Position numbers and translations under genes: made by a program | Notes under the pieces: model-generated | What the model saw: only the letters and a program-made list of their open reading frames with translations | Database searches by the model: none | What the model was told of the DNA's origin: nothing | Assembly (NCBI GenBank): GCA_017395685.1 | Contig: JAFQOD010000005.1 | Location: 1 to 57,530, forward strand | Source of the DNA: Clostridia bacterium | GTDB taxonomy: Bacteria > Bacillota > Clostridia > Christensenellales > Aristaeellaceae | Direction: 5' to 3' | DNA: 57,530 bases | In this document: positions 33,832 through 42,083 of the stretch, in pieces | How positions within the stretch are numbered: position 1 is the stretch's first letter | Layout: every line of letters begins with the position of its first letter

Positions 33832-34690
33832 AAAGAAGCATCAGCAGCACACAGATCAGGATTACAAGGCAAACGGAAAGGGCAAGGATCCTCCCTTTCC
33901 GTTTTTTCTTTTCGGGCCGGGAAGGCAGGGGCCTTTCTGCCCTTTGGATGGGGAGCGGGGGCATTTCCTCCGACGGATCCAAAGATAGGGGCAGGGCAGC
34001 CAGCTTTTCCCGCCAGGGGGATAATTTGGGCTCCGGCAGGGGGATATCCAGATAAGGCAGGGCAGGGGTATTCTTTTGACGGAAGAAGGGGAGAAATTGC
34101 TCATGCACCTTACGCTCCAAGGGATGGGAAAGGAACAGATTGCGCTCCCGGAGCAACCCCATCCTTTCCGCCCGGAGGGCAGCGGCCCCTGGGGGCAGGC
34201 TGCATCGGAGGGTGATTTCCTCCTTATTCGTCAGCCCCAGGGCATGCAGCACACAGGCCGGGGCCAGCAGCCGGATGGCAAAGATATCGGCGGCATAATC
34301 GGAAAGATCCAGGGGATCTTGGATCACATCCCCTTCGTTTTCCCGGCTAAGGAAAGCGCGCACCCCGGGGGAGAGGGAAAAGGTATCATGGCGCAGGATT
34401 ATATGGCCGATCTCATGGGCGACGGCGAAATGGAAATGAGCATCATCCAGCGTTCCCGGCCTGAAAAAGATATGCCATTTTCCCCGGATACGCAGCGACC
34501 GGCAGCATCCGCCGCCCGCCTTTTTCAGCAGCTGCGTCAGATGTTCATCCCCTTCCGGAAAGGGCAGAATTTCCACTCCCAGATGCCCGGCCACGGCCTT
34601 TGCATTAACGGGAAGGGCGGAAATTCCGCATTCAATCAGCGTTTTCCAGGCAGCGTCCCGGGCCTGCTGGTAGCGCTGATAGGTGCTCAT
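33824..34690 (-). CDS. ImmA/IrrE metallopeptidase with C-terminal membrane anchor
   Basis: A 288-residue zinc peptidase of the ImmA/IrrE family. HEIGH is at residues 92-96 and the downstream ligand region DYAADIFAIRLLAP near 130-145. In mobile elements ImmA cleaves a partner repressor of the Xre type. After the catalytic domain come a Pro-rich linker, a very basic patch (EKKKRKGR) and one C-terminal transmembrane helix (about 269-287), so the enzyme is probably tail-anchored with its active site in the cytoplasm. The start is the ATG behind GGAAGGAAGCATC. No Xre repressor gene is adjacent. Confidence 0.82.
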   Translation of the reverse strand: MSTYQRYQQARDAAWKTLIECGISALPVNAKAVAGHLGVEILPFPEGDEHLTQLLKKAGGGCCRSLRIRGKWHIFFRPGTLDDAHFHFAVAHEIGHIILRHDTFSLSPGVRAFLSRENEGDVIQDPLDLSDYAADIFAIRLLAPACVLHALGLTNKEEITLRCSLPPGAAALRAERMGLLRERNLFLSHPLERKVHEQFLPFFRQKNTPALPYLDIPLPEPKLSPWREKLAALPLSLDPSEEMPPLPIQRAERPLPSRPEKKKRKGRILALSVCLVILICVLLMLLFT

Positions 34691-34773
34691 GATGCTTCCT
34701 TCCTTTCTGCAAAGAAAATAATGGAATAAATTGCGAAAATAGATATTAACGAACAAAAAATAATATTTATTGA

Positions 34774-34802
34774 ATTATGGCATATTCTTAGGGAATATGC
34801 AA
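34774..34802 (-). promoter_or_regulatory. Promoter and operator-like palindrome of the ImmA-like gene
   Basis: Minus-strand TTGCAT, 17-base spacer and CATAAT with TGC extension. A perfect inverted repeat, GCATATTC-N5-GAATATGC (34780-34800), fills exactly the spacer and part of the -35, so a bound repressor would block RNA polymerase. Confidence 0.6.
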
Positions 34803-34837
34803 GAATGCATTGGATTCAATAGGCCGCCTTGCATAAG

Positions 34838-34866
34838 AAATCCCATCCGTTTTGCCGGATGGGAGA
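34838..34866 (-). terminator. Terminator of the 49-residue microprotein gene
   Basis: CCCATCCG/CGGATGGG stem with a 6-base loop; minus-strand ATTTCTT follows. Confidence 0.75.
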
Positions 34867-34896
34867 GGATGAGGATATCGGGTTTATTTTGCGTTT

Positions 34897-35046
34897 TTAC
34901 AGATCATCGGCGTCCTGGACGGGCATATCATCCTCTTCATCGGCCGGGGTGCCGGTATAGCTGCCCAGCACGTCGCTGTTGATTTCCTTGCTCATCAGGG
35001 CCATGACGCCCCTGCGCTGCCAGGCGGGCCTGTGATTTTTTTCCAT
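34897..35046 (-). CDS. Conserved-looking 49-residue microprotein
   Basis: A short gene of 49 codons with a strong ribosome binding site (AGGGAGGG, 8 bases before the ATG) and its own terminator. The N-terminal third is basic (MEKNHRPAWQRRG), the middle reads SKEINSDVLGSYTGTP and the end is acidic (DEEDDMPVQDADDL). The charge split and the tidy gene signals argue for a real protein. I recall similar SYTGTP...VQDADDL endings in unannotated clostridial small proteins, but cannot verify this. Function unknown. Confidence 0.7.
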   Translation of the reverse strand: MEKNHRPAWQRRGVMALMSKEINSDVLGSYTGTPADEEDDMPVQDADDL

Positions 35047-35149
35047 GGGTTTTTCCCTCCCTGAATTTTGTTATCCGGGCATATTTTGATGCATTTAGGG
35101 CCAGCTTATACCTGGAGAAACGATTTTGAGCCAAAGGAGAGGATGAATC

Positions 35150-35818
35150 ATGAAAAAATTGCTGGTGCTGCTTTTATGCTTGTTTGTGGTAACGGGAATG
35201 ATGACCACGGCCAGTATTTCCGCCCAGCGGAACGCCTGGAAAAAGGAAGCGGAACGGGCCATGAAGGAACGGGACAAAATTACGGAGGAATATGATGCCT
35301 ACCAGCTGGAAGCGGATGAGAAAATTGCATCCCTTACCACGGAACGGGACGCCTATGCGCTGCTCACCCATGCCATGGAAGAGGAAAATACCCGGCTGAA
35401 TGCGGAATTATCCCTGGCTCAGGGATCATTGCAGGATCTTTCTGCCTGCATGGAGGAAAGGCTGAATCAGGCCAATGCGGATAAAGCCTGGGCGGAGCAG
35501 CGGCTGCAGGAGGCGCTGGATATTCTTTTGACCCCTGCGCCCTCCCTGGCCCCTGCCGTAACCCCTGCGGTTCCGGAAAAAACTATGGAACCAGAAGAAA
35601 GGGAGAATGGGGAGGCGCCTGAGGAAACGGATGCATCGGAAGCGGCAAAAATCCCCGGCGGCCTTACCGATTCGGTATGGGAAATGTTTTCCCTGACGTT
35701 ACCGCCTTCTCCTTCCCCCTCTCCGTCTCCCACCCCCGCGCCTTCCCCTGATCAGCAGATGCAGGAACAGGAGGAAACGGAAGAAACAGCGGATTTGCTG
35801 CAGCCTGCCGCAGAATAA
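35150..35818 (+). CDS. Exported coiled-coil protein with Pro/Ser-rich tail
   Basis: A 222-residue protein. An N-terminal signal or signal-anchor (residues 4-25) is followed by a long coiled coil (about 28-125, heptads rich in Glu, Lys, Ala and Leu), then a Pro/Ala/Glu-rich linker and a PSPSPSPTPAPSP stretch near 185-198, which is a common cell-wall-spanning low-complexity type. The C-terminus is acidic and has no sorting motif. It starts behind AAAGGAGAGGATGAATC. No family recognised; the layout suggests a cell-wall or divisome-associated structural protein. Confidence 0.75.
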   Translation: MKKLLVLLLCLFVVTGMMTTASISAQRNAWKKEAERAMKERDKITEEYDAYQLEADEKIASLTTERDAYALLTHAMEEENTRLNAELSLAQGSLQDLSACMEERLNQANADKAWAEQRLQEALDILLTPAPSLAPAVTPAVPEKTMEPEERENGEAPEETDASEAAKIPGGLTDSVWEMFSLTLPPSPSPSPSPTPAPSPDQQMQEQEETEETADLLQPAAE

Positions 35819-35819
35819 G

Positions 35820-35862
35820 AAAATCGGCCAGCCCGGAAAAAGGGACTGGCCGATTCTTTATT
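35820..35862. terminator. Bidirectional terminator between convergent units
   Basis: 10-bp stem AATCGGCCAG/CTGGCCGATT. The plus strand continues TCTTTATTT, the minus strand TTCTTATT; it ends both the coiled-coil gene and the six-gene dipeptidase-rlmH operon. Confidence 0.8.
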
Positions 35863-36334
35863 TGTGATATCGTTCCCCGGCATTGATTTTGCATGCCCGG
35901 TAAATCTGCTCCAGCAGAAGCACCCGGGCAAGCTGATGGGGGAAGGTCATTTTGGACAGGGAAAGCTTTTCATCCGCACGCCGGATGACGGCAGGGGAAA
36001 GGCCCAGAGATCCGCCGATGATGAAGACCTGGCGGCCCCCCTTCATTTCATTCTCCCGGATGCGGGCGGCGAATTTTTCGCTTTCATATTGCGGCCCGTC
36101 AATGCACAGGGCGATCACATGATCCCCCGGCTTTACCCGGGAAAGGATCATATCCCCTTCCTTTTCCATTACCTGTGCGCATTGGGCGGGGGAGGCATTC
36201 TGGGACTCGGGCAGATCGGGCAGCTCGATCATTTCCATTCTGCCGAAACGGGAAAGGCGCTTCAAATATTCCTCCGCCGCCCCGGCATAGAATTTTTCCC
36301 GCAGCTTGCCAACGCAGATGATGGCGCCGTTCAT
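35858..36334 (-). CDS. rlmH: 23S rRNA pseudouridine-1915 N3-methyltransferase
   Basis: SPOUT-fold methyltransferase that modifies pseudouridine 1915 in helix 69 of 23S rRNA using S-adenosylmethionine. It has 158 residues, the usual size. The SAM-knot residues are in VIALCIDG and FIIGGSLGLS (near 110-120), and the C-terminus EQIYRACKINAGERYHK is the family signature. Its start overlaps the stop of the HAD gene by 4 bases. Last gene of the operon. Confidence 0.96.
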   Translation of the reverse strand: MNGAIICVGKLREKFYAGAAEEYLKRLSRFGRMEMIELPDLPESQNASPAQCAQVMEKEGDMILSRVKPGDHVIALCIDGPQYESEKFAARIRENEMKGGRQVFIIGGSLGLSPAVIRRADEKLSLSKMTFPHQLARVLLLEQIYRACKINAGERYHK

Positions 36335-36975
36335 ACGTCCAGCAGGGGGATGACCTGGGTTAGATCATCCTTCACATAATCGCAATAAGGGGCCAGATCC
36401 GCATGGAAGGGGATCAGATCCGGCACCATGCATACCTGCATCCCGGCGGCCCGGCCGGCCTTGACGCCGTTGACCGAATCCTCCAGCACCAGGCATTCCC
36501 GGGGATCCGCCCCCAGGGCCTTGGCGGTGATCAGGAAAATATCCGGCGCAGGCTTGGAAGGAATCCCCCCAACCCCGGATTGCAGATGCTGAAAATCCTG
36601 CAGGATGCCTGCCTTGGAAAGATACAATTCAATGGTTGCAACAGGGCTGGAAGAAGCCACTGCCCGGGGGATATCCCTTGCCTTCAGGGCGGCAAGCAAT
36701 TCCTTTACTCCCTTTTTCAGGGGAATGCGGCCCTCTTGTGCCAATTGATGCATAATTGCCCGAAAATCGGTAAATACTTTCTGGGCATCGATTCCGGGAT
36801 AGGCCTTGCGAAGAATTTCTCCAGAATAGGCGGAGGTGACGCCGATAAAGCTTTCAATCATGGGCATGGGAAAATCATATCCCTGCGCTTCACCTGCCTG
36901 ATGAATGGCGGTGAGGGCTACCCGTTCGCTGTCGGTGATCAGCCCGTCCATATCAAAAATGACTGCACTGATCAT
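36331..36975 (-). CDS. HAD-superfamily phosphatase, beta-phosphoglucomutase-like
   Basis: A 214-residue HAD hydrolase. The nucleophile motif DMDGLITDS is at residues 8-16, motif II ASSS (near 112-115), the Lys in SKPAPDIF (near 144-151) and motif IV EDSVNGVKAG (near 168-177). A cap domain lies between motifs I and II (C1 type). This set fits beta-phosphoglucomutase or sugar-phosphate phosphatases; the substrate cannot be read. Overlaps both neighbours by 4 bases. Confidence 0.9.
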   Translation of the reverse strand: MISAVIFDMDGLITDSERVALTAIHQAGEAQGYDFPMPMIESFIGVTSAYSGEILRKAYPGIDAQKVFTDFRAIMHQLAQEGRIPLKKGVKELLAALKARDIPRAVASSSPVATIELYLSKAGILQDFQHLQSGVGGIPSKPAPDIFLITAKALGADPRECLVLEDSVNGVKAGRAAGMQVCMVPDLIPFHADLAPYCDYVKDDLTQVIPLLDV

Positions 36976-37928
36976 TCCCAGTCCTCCACAACCACAAAAC
37001 TATCCAGAATAAATTCATGCAGCGCTTCCCGGTTGGCGATATAATCAATCTGCTGGGTGGCCATGCCGGCGACGGGCATGGGCTTGAAGGTGCCGTCCAC
37101 GGGCATGCGGATCTGCTCAATTTCGGTGCCCTTCAGCTCCATGGCCAGATCCAGGGCTTCAAAAAGATCGTCGGTGGTCATGCTGGTATAGATGGTATTG
37201 GCAATGACGGTATCCAGAAGGGCCAGGGCCTGATCATAGCTGATATCCTTCAGGCTGTCGGCAATGGAGGTGAGCACGATCCGGGCGCGGCGGGTGCGGC
37301 CCACATCCTGGGTTTCCCCTTCAATATTGGCCACCTTCCGCATGCGCATATAGATCACCGCCGCATAACCGGAAAAATGATAGGTGCCCGCGCCGGAAAG
37401 GGCGGGGGTGGTGGCGGAGGCGGAAATGGGATAATTCTTCAGATACTGGGCTTCCCGGGAGGTAATCGTAATATCCACACCGCCGATGGCATCCACGATA
37501 TTCTGCACCTGCTGGAAATCCACTACGATGAAATCTTCGATCCTGAGATCGAAATGGGTGTTGATGGTCTTCACCAGGGCTTCGATGCCCCCCTTTTCCC
37601 GGCCGAAATAATCCATTACATTATTGAGCCGGCCGAAATCCCCGTCCGGACGCTGGATCAGCATATCCCGGATGAAGCTGGTGAGCATCACCCGCTGGGC
37701 ATATTCATCCACCGTGACCAGAACCATGCCGTCGGTATGATTGCCCGTCTTTTTCAGATCGGTTTTCCAGGAATCGATGCAGATCAGCATGTAATGATGG
37801 ATGCCCTTGGGGGTGGGGGAAAGATCCTCCTCGGGGATGACGGGGATGGGGGCAGGATCTTCCGCCAGGGCGGGAAGGCAGCCCATGATCAGGGCCAGGG
37901 TGATGAGCAGGGAAAGCAAGCGTTTCAT
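36972..37928 (-). CDS. LytR-CpsA-Psr (LCP) family protein
   Basis: LCP enzymes attach teichoic acids or other polymers to peptidoglycan outside the cell. It is 318 residues: signal peptide 1-22, Pro-rich linker, then the LCP domain (about 50-240) with DSWKTDL, RDMLIQRPD (catalytic Arg-Asp pair), VDFQQVQNIVDAIGGVDI and a C-terminal MRMRKV-RTRRARIVL block. The usual N-terminal transmembrane anchor is replaced by a cleavable-looking signal. The 4-base overlap with the HAD gene supports one operon. Polymer not identifiable. Confidence 0.88.
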   Translation of the reverse strand: MKRLLSLLITLALIMGCLPALAEDPAPIPVIPEEDLSPTPKGIHHYMLICIDSWKTDLKKTGNHTDGMVLVTVDEYAQRVMLTSFIRDMLIQRPDGDFGRLNNVMDYFGREKGGIEALVKTINTHFDLRIEDFIVVDFQQVQNIVDAIGGVDITITSREAQYLKNYPISASATTPALSGAGTYHFSGYAAVIYMRMRKVANIEGETQDVGRTRRARIVLTSIADSLKDISYDQALALLDTVIANTIYTSMTTDDLFEALDLAMELKGTEIEQIRMPVDGTFKPMPVAGMATQQIDYIANREALHEFILDSFVVVEDWE

Positions 37929-37942
37929 GATTTTATCCTCCC

Positions 37943-38407
37943 TTATTCCGGATGGGTTTCGCTGAATTTTTCCAATTGTACGCCGGTTTCCCGGAAAATC
38001 TCCAGGGAGAATTCATCGGGATAGCCTTGTTCGTAGATGACCCGGCGAATGCCCGCATTGGCGATCATCTTGGCGCACATGGAGCAGGGCTGATGGGTGC
38101 AGTACAGGGTGGCCCCGTCAATATTGATGCCCAGCTTGGCCGCCTGCAGAATGGCATTCTGCTCCGCATGGGTGGCATAGCATACCTCGGCCCGGGTGCC
38201 GCTTTCAATGCCCAGCTTGCGGCGCAGGCATTCTCCCCGCTCCTTGCAGGTTTTCATGCCGGCAGGGGCGCCGTTGTAGCCGGTGGTCATCACTCGCTTA
38301 TCCTTTACGATTACGGCGCCGATATTGCGGCCGGGGGCAAAGCAGCTGGACCAGGTGGAAACCAGCCGGGCCATTTCCATAAAGCGGATATCCCATTTAT
38401 CCATCAT
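37943..38407 (-). CDS. dCMP deaminase (ComEB type)
   Basis: Deaminates dCMP to dUMP for thymidylate synthesis; zinc enzyme of the cytidine deaminase fold. THAEQNAIL (near 79-87) holds the first zinc ligand and catalytic Glu, and PCSMCAKMI (near 106-114) the two cysteines. N-terminal RDxR-type phosphate contact in FMEMARLVSTWSSC. 154 residues, typical. It is the third gene of the operon, with 14- and 12-base gaps. No competence genes are nearby. Confidence 0.93.
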   Translation of the reverse strand: MMDKWDIRFMEMARLVSTWSSCFAPGRNIGAVIVKDKRVMTTGYNGAPAGMKTCKERGECLRRKLGIESGTRAEVCYATHAEQNAILQAAKLGINIDGATLYCTHQPCSMCAKMIANAGIRRVIYEQGYPDEFSLEIFRETGVQLEKFSETHPE

Positions 38408-38419
38408 TGTTTCCTCCCG

Positions 38420-39103
38420 TCAGAGATTGGCCAGGAAGGCCTGCAGCAGCCGCTGGGATGCGCCGGCGGCCAGCATGGCCTTTTCCATATATTCCTTTTC
38501 ATCCCCGGCCAGGGTATCGGAAATGGCCCGGTAGGCCCCGTAGGGCACCTGCATTTCCACGCATACCTGGGCGATGGCCGCCCCTTCCATATCGCAGGCG
38601 GCGGCGCCGAAATGGCGGTGCAGCATCTGCTTTTTTTCCAGCTGATGGATGAATTGATCCCCGGTGGCGATACCGGCAGTGATGGAATGCAGGCCCTGGC
38701 TGTCCGCTGCCTTTTCCATGGCGGCAATCAGCTTGGGATGGCAGGGCAGCTCCACAATATTGATTTCGGGGATGCAGCCCAGGGGATCACCGAAGGCGGT
38801 GGTATCCACATCGTGCTGCACGCCGTATTTGCCGATTACAATATCGGCGATTTCCAGCTGCCCGTCCAGGGCGCCCGCCACACCGATATTGATGATGCAT
38901 TCCGGCTTGAAATGCAGGATCATGGCCTGGGCGCACAGGGCGGCATGAATTTTACCGATGCCGCACATGGCCAGGCACACTTCCCGGCCCCACAGCATAC
39001 CCTGATAAAAACGGATCAGGCCGATTTTTTTCTCTTCCATGTTTTCCATCTGCTCACGGAGCAGGCTGATTTCCTTTTCCATGGCGCCGATAATGCCAAT
39101 CAT
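38420..39103 (-). CDS. mtnN: 5'-methylthioadenosine/S-adenosylhomocysteine nucleosidase
   Basis: Cleaves adenine from methylthioadenosine and S-adenosylhomocysteine, recycling SAM by-products. MIGIIGAMEKEI opens the protein, NIGVAGALD (near 75) binds the purine site, DMEGAAIAQVC (near 172) supplies the catalytic Glu/Asp and ribose contacts. 227 residues, normal. Ribosome binding site AGGGAGGAAATACAG. Second gene of the operon. Confidence 0.95.
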   Translation of the reverse strand: MIGIIGAMEKEISLLREQMENMEEKKIGLIRFYQGMLWGREVCLAMCGIGKIHAALCAQAMILHFKPECIINIGVAGALDGQLEIADIVIGKYGVQHDVDTTAFGDPLGCIPEINIVELPCHPKLIAAMEKAADSQGLHSITAGIATGDQFIHQLEKKQMLHRHFGAAACDMEGAAIAQVCVEMQVPYGAYRAISDTLAGDEKEYMEKAMLAAGASQRLLQAFLANL

Positions 39104-39118
39104 CTGTATTTCCTCCCT

Positions 39119-40027
39119 TTATCTGGGGTCGATCCGATCGTAATAGCGCAGCAGATTCTCCCCGGCGATGCCCCGGATCTGGGCGTCGGAAAGCCCCCGT
39201 TCCTTCAGGGCGGCAAGCAGGGCAGGCAGATCCTGGGGGCCTGAGAGGCCCTCCGGCTTGCATTCGATGCCGTCAAAATCCGATCCGAAGCCGATATGGC
39301 CATCCCCGCCCATTTCCAGCATATGCAGGATATGATCGCATACATCGGAAAGGGCGGCGTTTCCGTCATTTTTCAGGAAATGGGGATAGAAATTGACCCC
39401 TACATAGCCCCCGGCCTGGAACAGATCCTTCAATTGCTGATCAGTGAGATTGCGCCTGTGATCGCACAGGGCGGTGCAGCAGGAATGGCTGGCCAGGGGA
39501 ATGATGCCCATTTCCAGCAGATCATAAAAGCCCCGCACATTGAGATGGGAGGTATCCACCCCGATGCCCAGTCGCTGCATTTCCTTTACCGCTTCCCGGC
39601 CGAAGGGCTTCAATCCCTTTTCCGGGCCAAAGGAGGCGGGGGTGGCCACGCAGTTTTCATGGTTCCAGGTGAGGGCCGCCATGCGCACCCCCCGCCTGCG
39701 CCAATCGGAGATCATGGAAAGATCGCCCTCCAGCAGATCGCACCCCTCCACGGAAAGCACAAAGGCGCTTTCCCCCTCCACGGCATCCCGGTAATCATCC
39801 AGCTGCTTCCAGCCCTGCTGCTTCAGCCCTTCCAGGGCGGCATACATTTTATCAAAGAGCTGCGCCATCAGGGCGGTATCCGGCCGGCCGCCCACATAAA
39901 GGGCCAGGGTCTGGGCGGATACGCCTCCCTGCTGCAGCTTTGCCAGGGATACATCAAACTGATCCGCCCTTTCCGGCCGGGTGGCCAGGGCGAACAGGGT
40001 ATCGGCATGGGTATCGCAAAGGATCAT
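39119..40027 (-). CDS. Membrane-dipeptidase-family peptidase (M19)
   Basis: Zinc dipeptidase of the M19/renal dipeptidase family. The metal-binding DTHADT is at residues 5-10, the bridging Glu in LSVEGCDLL near 93-98, SHSCCTAL near 193 (His ligand) and HIGFGSDFDG near 250-259 (catalytic Asp). It is 302 residues without a signal peptide, so it is cytoplasmic. The start is the ATG behind AAGGAGGCATTATTC; the longer frame upstream overlaps its promoter. First gene of the operon ending with rlmH. Confidence 0.92.
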   Translation of the reverse strand: MILCDTHADTLFALATRPERADQFDVSLAKLQQGGVSAQTLALYVGGRPDTALMAQLFDKMYAALEGLKQQGWKQLDDYRDAVEGESAFVLSVEGCDLLEGDLSMISDWRRRGVRMAALTWNHENCVATPASFGPEKGLKPFGREAVKEMQRLGIGVDTSHLNVRGFYDLLEMGIIPLASHSCCTALCDHRRNLTDQQLKDLFQAGGYVGVNFYPHFLKNDGNAALSDVCDHILHMLEMGGDGHIGFGSDFDGIECKPEGLSGPQDLPALLAALKERGLSDAQIRGIAGENLLRYYDRIDPR

Positions 40028-40066
40028 GAATAATGCCTCCTTTTCACAGAAACAATATATCAGCTT

Positions 40067-40095
40067 ATTATAGCACATTCTGTCCCGGGGGACAA
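40067..40095 (-). promoter_or_regulatory. Promoter of the dipeptidase-rlmH operon
   Basis: Minus-strand TTGTCC, 17-base spacer, TATAAT with TGC extension. Confidence 0.65.
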
Positions 40096-40249
40096 CGCTG
40101 TCAATCGTAAACTTTATGGGCCCCATAATGGCCATGCAGATGGCGTTTCGGGTGGAAAACCTTCCACGATTTGTGCAATTTATTCATATTGACATAGAAA
40201 GGAACCGGGATTTTGTCAAATAATGATGCTGGAATTTCCATCGGAAGTA

Positions 40250-40258
40250 TGCTATAAT
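40250..40258 (+). promoter_or_regulatory. Extended -10 promoter of the RNase J gene
   Basis: TGC-TATAAT, perfect extended -10, with the transcript starting near 40265 and a leader of about 100 bases. No convincing -35. Confidence 0.6.
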
Positions 40259-40366
40259 ACTTAAAGATTGGAAGTTTATATATCCGGCAGGCCGTATTCC
40301 CTGGACGGATTGAAAAAATAATATGGTATTTCCATTAAATGTAACCCCCTATGAAAGGAGGATTTT

Positions 40367-42031
40367 ATGCCGAACAATCATAAACTGAGAATCATTCCCC
40401 TGGGCGGCGTGGATGAAATCGGAAAGAACATGACCGCTATTGAATATGATGATGATATTCTGGTGGTGGACTGCGGATCCATCTTCCCCAAGGAGGATAT
40501 GCTGGGCATTGACCTGGTTATCCCCGATGCATCCTACCTGGCGGCCAATAAGCACAGGGTGCGGGGCTATGTATTTACCCATGGCCATGAGGATCATATC
40601 GGCGCCACCCCCTATATTCTCCGGGAAGTGCCCGCCCCCATCTGGGGCACCCGGCTGACGCTGGCCCTTATTGATATCAAGCTGCGTGAGCACAGGGTAT
40701 CCGGCATTCCCTTCAATGCGGTGGAGCCCAGGGACGAAGTAAAGATCGGCCAGTTCACTGTAAAATTTATCAAAGTGAATCACTCCATTTCCGGGGCCTG
40801 TGCCCTGGCCATTACCACCCCGGCGGGCACCATCGTCCATTCCGGGGACTTCAAGATTGATTTCACCCCCGTGGATGGGGAAGTGACCGATCTTTCCTCC
40901 CTGGCGGCCATCGGCGATGCGGGGGTGCTGGCGCTGCTGTGCGAAAGCACCAATATTGAGCGCCCCGGCTATACCATGAGCGAAAAGAAGATCGGCGAAA
41001 CCTTCGTCAATCAGTTCCGCAATGCCCAGGGCCGGGTGATCGTGGCTATGTTTGCCAGCAATATCAACCGGCTGCAGCAGGTGATCGACAGCGGCATCCG
41101 CTTTGGCCGCAGGGTATGCTTCATCGGCCGCAGCATGATTTCCGTCAGCCGTGTGGCCATGCAGCTGGGCGAGCTTTCCATCCCCGATGATTATCTGCTG
41201 GAAGTGGATGATCTGGATCGCTATCAGGATGATGAATTGCTGATCCTGACTACAGGCAGCCAGGGCGAGCCCATGAGCGGCCTGACCCGCATGGCTTTTT
41301 CCGAGCACAGGAAGCTGCAGATCAAGCCCAGCGATAAGGTGATCATTTCCGCCACCCCCATCCCCGGCAATGAAAAATTTGTTTCCCGGGTGATCAATCA
41401 GCTGTATCGCTGCGGGGCTGAGGTGATTTATGAGGCCATGGCGGAGGTGCATGTATCCGGCCATGCCTGCCAGGAAGAAATCAAGCTGATGCATACCCTG
41501 GTGCGCCCCAAATATTTTATCCCCGTTCACGGGGAATACCGGATGCTGTGGCAGCATGCGGAACTGGCTGAATCCCTGGGGATGGAGCGGCAGAATATCA
41601 TCCTGCCCGCCGCCGGCCAGGTGATTGAAATGAGCCGGGATTCCCTCTCCATTGCCGGCACGGTGCCCACCGGCGAAGTGCTGGTGGATGGCTTGGGCAT
41701 CGGCGATGTGGGCAATGTGGTGCTCAGGGATCGCAAGCATCTCTCCCAGGACGGCCTGATCATCGTGGCTATGGCCTTTGACCGCACCAACGGCATCCTG
41801 GTTTCCGGGCCCGATGTGATCAGCCGCGGCTTCGTCTACGTCCGGGAAAATGAGGATATCATCGAATCCACCCGGGATGTGGTGCGCACCATCATCGCTT
41901 CCTACGGCCGTATCGAGGGCAGCGACTGGCCCAGCATCAAAAACCGCATCAAGGATGAACTGCACCGCTTCATCTATGAAAAGATCAAGCGCAATCCCAT
42001 GATCCTGCCCATTATCGTGGATCTGGGCTGA
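40367..42031 (+). CDS. rnj: Ribonuclease J
   Basis: Dual endo/5'-3' exoribonuclease of the beta-CASP family, central to mRNA turnover in Bacillota. The zinc motif THGHEDH is at about 72-78, HSGDFKID near 162-169, the beta-CASP blocks TGSQGEPMSGL near 303 and VSGHACQEE near 364-372. The 554 residues fit RNase J1/J2. Excellent ribosome binding site GAAAGGAGGATTTT. It is a single-gene unit, and a second beta-CASP enzyme, of a different branch, is at 178-1845. Confidence 0.96.
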   Translation: MPNNHKLRIIPLGGVDEIGKNMTAIEYDDDILVVDCGSIFPKEDMLGIDLVIPDASYLAANKHRVRGYVFTHGHEDHIGATPYILREVPAPIWGTRLTLALIDIKLREHRVSGIPFNAVEPRDEVKIGQFTVKFIKVNHSISGACALAITTPAGTIVHSGDFKIDFTPVDGEVTDLSSLAAIGDAGVLALLCESTNIERPGYTMSEKKIGETFVNQFRNAQGRVIVAMFASNINRLQQVIDSGIRFGRRVCFIGRSMISVSRVAMQLGELSIPDDYLLEVDDLDRYQDDELLILTTGSQGEPMSGLTRMAFSEHRKLQIKPSDKVIISATPIPGNEKFVSRVINQLYRCGAEVIYEAMAEVHVSGHACQEEIKLMHTLVRPKYFIPVHGEYRMLWQHAELAESLGMERQNIILPAAGQVIEMSRDSLSIAGTVPTGEVLVDGLGIGDVGNVVLRDRKHLSQDGLIIVAMAFDRTNGILVSGPDVISRGFVYVRENEDIIESTRDVVRTIIASYGRIEGSDWPSIKNRIKDELHRFIYEKIKRNPMILPIIVDLG

Positions 42032-42044
42032 GAATATGCAAAAC

Positions 42045-42078
42045 AAAACGCTTTGCCGGCTGGCAAAGCGTTTTTTGA
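42045..42078 (+). terminator. Terminator of the RNase J gene
   Basis: 13-bp perfect stem AAAACGCTTTGCC/GGCAAAGCGTTTT with loop GGCT, then TTTTTT shared with the stem end. It can also serve the minus-strand MazG-like gene ending at 42084. Confidence 0.9.
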
Positions 42079-42083
42079 TGCGG

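Larger units (their letters stand above)
40028..40366. other. Divergent regulatory gap dipeptidase operon / RNase J gene
   Basis: A 339-base gap without a gene. It holds both promoters (40067-40095 minus; 40253-40258 plus), a GTCCC-rich inverted repeat (TGTCCC-GG-GGGACA, 40081-40094) overlapping the minus-strand -35, and a perfect TTGACA at 40189-40194 whose matching -10 is not evident. I see no riboswitch or small RNA with confidence; the roughly 100-base leader of the RNase J mRNA could fold. Confidence 0.5.

Noticed and set aside
40028-40366. Possible riboswitch or small RNA in the RNase J leader
   Set aside because: No conserved riboswitch core could be recognised and the GC-rich hairpins are accounted for by promoters and the inverted repeat.
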